A stretch of DNA of 39,414 bases from DASQWP01 sp050697555 (GTDB taxonomy: Bacteria; Actinomycetota; Thermoleophilia; Gaiellales; Gaiellaceae), in the NCBI GenBank assembly GCA_050697555.1, contig JBOHAD010000017.1, positions 1 through 39,414 on the forward strand, given 5' to 3'. Position 1 is the first letter of the stretch; every line of letters begins with the position of its first letter. Position numbers and translations under genes: made by a program. This document shows, one piece after another, positions 37,423 through 39,414 of the stretch. The notes below the pieces were generated by a model. It made no database searches, was not told the origin of the DNA, and saw nothing but the letters and a program-made list of their open reading frames with translations.

Positions 37423-37949
37423 TTGGTCTCCTTTCCTCGGCTGGTAGCACCCGCGCGGCCAGACGGGCCTCGCGGGGCTGATCCCGAAGGTCCCTCAGGA
37501 GAGGCACTTTCGCGACAAAGAGGAGAGGAAGCGCAGCGCCCCTTTAGGCTTCGGGCGTCGAGAATCGTCTTCTCGCTGCTGGGACCACGGTACAGGGTCC
37601 GGCGAGCGCGTGCGGGACGAAACGCGAAAACGGCGTCGTAGATATCCCGGAAATTGCGCCTTCCTCGGGAAGTCGCATCCGATCGCACCCAACCACGTCT
37701 CGGCCGGCTCCAGCCGCTCGTCCCGCGAACCGCATCCGCGCCTATACGGTCATGTCCACCGCGACCAGACCCTTCTCTCGAGAGCAAATCGGCTTCCATG
37801 CTCCGGCGGGAGTCCCGCGCCGGGCGACGTGGGGCTGATCGTCAACCTCGGGCCTCCGTTTCCCGCTGCCCTCCGCGGGGAGCCGACAGGACGGTGGAGC
37901 ACCCGGGTGGGCGCCGGGCTTCCGGGGATAGTGCTCACACTGAAGCGCC
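37423..37949. other. Region without a supported gene
   Basis: About 530 bp upstream of the SnoaL-like gene. The six frames show only short arginine- and proline-rich shadows. No RNA gene or repeat is seen. It should contain the SnoaL promoter, but I cannot place one. Confidence 0.35.
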
Positions 37950-38274
37950 GCCCTTGTGAAAACGTCCTCGGGCGGCGCTTCGCAGTTCGTCCCAGCCTCG
38001 GCTGGGCCTCGACCGGCTTCGGGCTGCGCGAAAGCTCTCGCCAACTGCCTGGAAGCTGGGCCTCTGAGACAGCTGCAGCCGCCTCTGACGCTGAACGCTC
38101 ATGCTCCGCATTCTCGCGCGCGACACCCCGTGCCCGGTTGACTTCCTCAATCGCAGCTTCGACTTCGGCGCAAACCTCAGCCTCGCGCCCTTGCTCGACG
38201 CCGTAGAGCGACACCGTCATTCCAAAGCGGTGTATGCGCTCAACTCCAATACCTGCCAGGCCGGGCTCGAGCAC
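37950..38274 (-). CDS. Hypothetical protein, possibly frameshifted at its end
   Basis: From GTG 38274 the frame reads VLEPGLAGIGVERIHRFGMTVSLYGVEQG and then a charged helical segment, EAEVCAEVEAAIEEVNRARGVARENAEHERSA. These first 85 or so residues look coding. After about 38010 the composition becomes arginine/proline-rich shadow-like while the frame stays open to 37750, so the true end is uncertain and I give an approximate one. It begins 10 bp after the 46-residue ORF upstream. Their frames differ by one base, so they could be two coupled genes or one gene broken by an indel. Function unknown. Confidence 0.35.
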
Positions 38275-38284
38275 TTGTTGAAGC

Positions 38285-38425
38285 TCAAAGCAAGTGAACG
38301 CCCTCGAGCGTGAACTTCACCACGAAGGGGTCAGAGCCTGCCGCCGAGTGTTGGATCTCCGGATCGATGTCGGCCAGCCTCAACTCGCCATCCCTCGCCG
38401 CGGACTCAGGGGTGATGGTGGCCAT
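38285..38425 (-). CDS. Very small hypothetical protein, 46 aa
   Basis: An ATG at 38425 with a strong AAGGAGG 6 nt upstream opens a 46-codon frame: MATITPESAARDGELRLADIDPE, then SDPFVVKFTLEGVHLL and TGA. The Shine-Dalgarno and the balanced composition support a real short gene or the intact start of a broken one; the following frame (38274 downward) could be its continuation. The FVVKF and VHLL strands are compatible with a small beta protein. I recognise no family. Confidence 0.45.
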   Translation of the reverse strand: MATITPESAARDGELRLADIDPEIQHSAAGSDPFVVKFTLEGVHLL

Positions 38426-38687
38426 TTGTGGCCTCCTTCGTATCGATGCCCCGGGCCGACCCGAGGGCGCTCCCCTGGCGGGCGAGGAATCTGAGCCAGA
38501 AGACGTAGACCACGTCTACACGTTGCCATACCTCCGCGACGACGATCGCCCGGTTCGAGCCGACTGGGTGCCTGACGGGTGGCCACGGCGGAAGTTGAGG
38601 CATCGTTGGGGGACCGACCGCTTCGGAGAGTCTCCTCCAGCGATGCGCGGGGGGATCGGACGGCCGGACGCGCTAACCTCCTAGCAC

Positions 38688-38966
38688 ATGACTGACGAGA
38701 AGCACGAGCAACAGCGCGCTGACCGAAATCATGAGCGGTCAGAGGAGGCCCATTGGCAGGTGGCCGAGGCTGGCGTTGAGGAAGAGGAACGGCTGTCAGA
38801 AGCCGCCCGCCAGTCCGACAAGCAGCAGGACGACTGGGAGAACGAGGGTGGCGCGCTCGACCGGGAGCGGGAGCCGACCACCGAGTAGGGCTACGAGATT
38901 CCCGTCCGGAAGCGGGAGGACTTCTTCGGGAACCTCAAGAAGATCAGCGAGCCGGAAAGAGAGTAG
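38688..38966 (+). CDS. Small acidic protein split by an in-frame amber codon
   Basis: From ATG 38688 the frame gives 66 very hydrophilic, Glu/Gln/Arg-rich residues (MTDEKHEQQRADRNHERSEE, a likely coiled coil) and stops at TAG 38886-38888. The same frame continues at once with GYEIPVRKREDFFGNLKKISEPERE and ends at TAG 38966. The second part resembles the IPVPxRxDFFxNLxK tail I associate with small actinobacterial proteins, so the two parts probably formed one 92-residue protein. TAACCT, a possible -10, lies 8 nt before the ATG. Either a nonsense mutation or readthrough; function unknown. Confidence 0.5.
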
Positions 38967-39414
38967 AGGGCGCTGCAGGGCTCAGCCCGCCCGGACCTTT
39001 TCCGACGAAGATGCTCGTTCGTCCGACCTGTGCATCCTCGCCACGTCGCGCTTGCCGGAGCTCGAGCCGTCCGCTCGCGGCCCAGGCTGCTCCGGCTTAG
39101 CAAGAGGCTGGCCCCACAGTCGGATCCGTTCGCCTCATAGGTATGGTCTGACAGGCCTCTGCCTGCTTTGACCGCTCGCCGATCGCGAGCGTGGCGAGGA
39201 CACGGTTCGCCTCGGCGAGCGTGGCCGCGTCGGGGCTGGGAGTCCCGACGCCGACCCAGAGTCAGACTGCGGGACGCTCGGGAGAGAGAGAGAGGAGAGG
39301 CGAGCGATCCTCTGAACCCGCTCGAACCCTAGGTCTCCAACTGGGGAAGTCGTGCCCCGCGCGTGGCGCCACTAACGTTCGCGGCGCGATGCCGATTCCG
39401 CCGTATGAGGGACG
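38967..39414. other. Right end of window, no complete gene seen
   Basis: Nothing complete is visible. On the minus strand about 39140-39265 a short frame reads VGVGTPSPDAATLAEANRVLATLAIGERS, possibly the C-terminus of a lost gene. A purine run of GAGAGA repeats lies at about 39280-39300. Confidence 0.3.

Noticed and set aside
39270..39300. GAGAGA purine run as a functional element
   Set aside because: Short, near the window edge, with no gene or structure linked to it.

Overview
The window is GC-rich (about 70 % by eye), codes densely on both strands, and is almost all amino-acid biosynthesis. The gene order argC-J-B-D-R-G-H, start codons that often sit 5-7 nt after a TANNNT box (leaderless transcripts), short ATGA/GTGA gene overlaps and the protein sequences all suggest an actinomycete, most likely a deep-branching, Thermoleophilia/Gaiellales-like lineage. 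That placement is inference; there is no rRNA here to test it.

Layout. 1-2.7 kb (+): the 3' end of a hydantoinase/oxoprolinase subunit A, an opine-dehydrogenase-family enzyme, a dipicolinate-synthase-A-like protein and a small CxxC protein. 2.8-11.1 kb (-): a half-size EamA transporter relic, pheA with a Phe-codon leader peptide, then argH-G-R-D-B-J-C (no argF). 11.08-11.11 kb: a 36-bp divergent control region with two ARG-box-like palindromes. 11.1-16.8 kb (+): carA-carB-leuC-leuD, all overlapping. 16.7-19.1 kb (-): leuB and a ThrC-family enzyme behind a SAM-I riboswitch. 19.1-26.4 kb (-): leuA, a degenerate IPMDH paralogue, ilvB-N-C-D, preceded by a Leu/Val/Ile-rich leader peptide. 26.5-31.3 kb (+): gltB (one frameshift) and an AroQ chorismate mutase, preceded by a third leader peptide. 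31.4-34.8 kb: a CobA relic, beta-carbonic anhydrase, a secreted subtilase and a receiver-only response regulator. 34.8-39.4 kb: a sparse, decayed stretch with a 3' tRNA-Ser fragment, a half LPG-synthase-like membrane protein, a SnoaL-like protein and several very small ORFs.

How it works together. Arginine and carbamoyl-phosphate synthesis share one ArgR-type control region. Branched-chain synthesis, phenylalanine synthesis and the glutamate/chorismate-mutase operon each appear to be controlled by a short translated leader. The leaders of pheA and gltB share an almost identical RNA element, with a 10-bp stem that contains the leader stop codon. Control seems to lie in RNA and repressor more than in allostery: CarB lacks its MGS domain, LeuA lacks its leucine-sensing domain, and the PheA ACT domain has an altered ESRP motif. 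The most unusual items are the shared pheA/gltB leader element, the SAM-I riboswitch on a threonine-synthase-family gene, the interlocked argC/carA promoters and the IPMDH paralogue without catalytic residues inside the leu-ilv operon.
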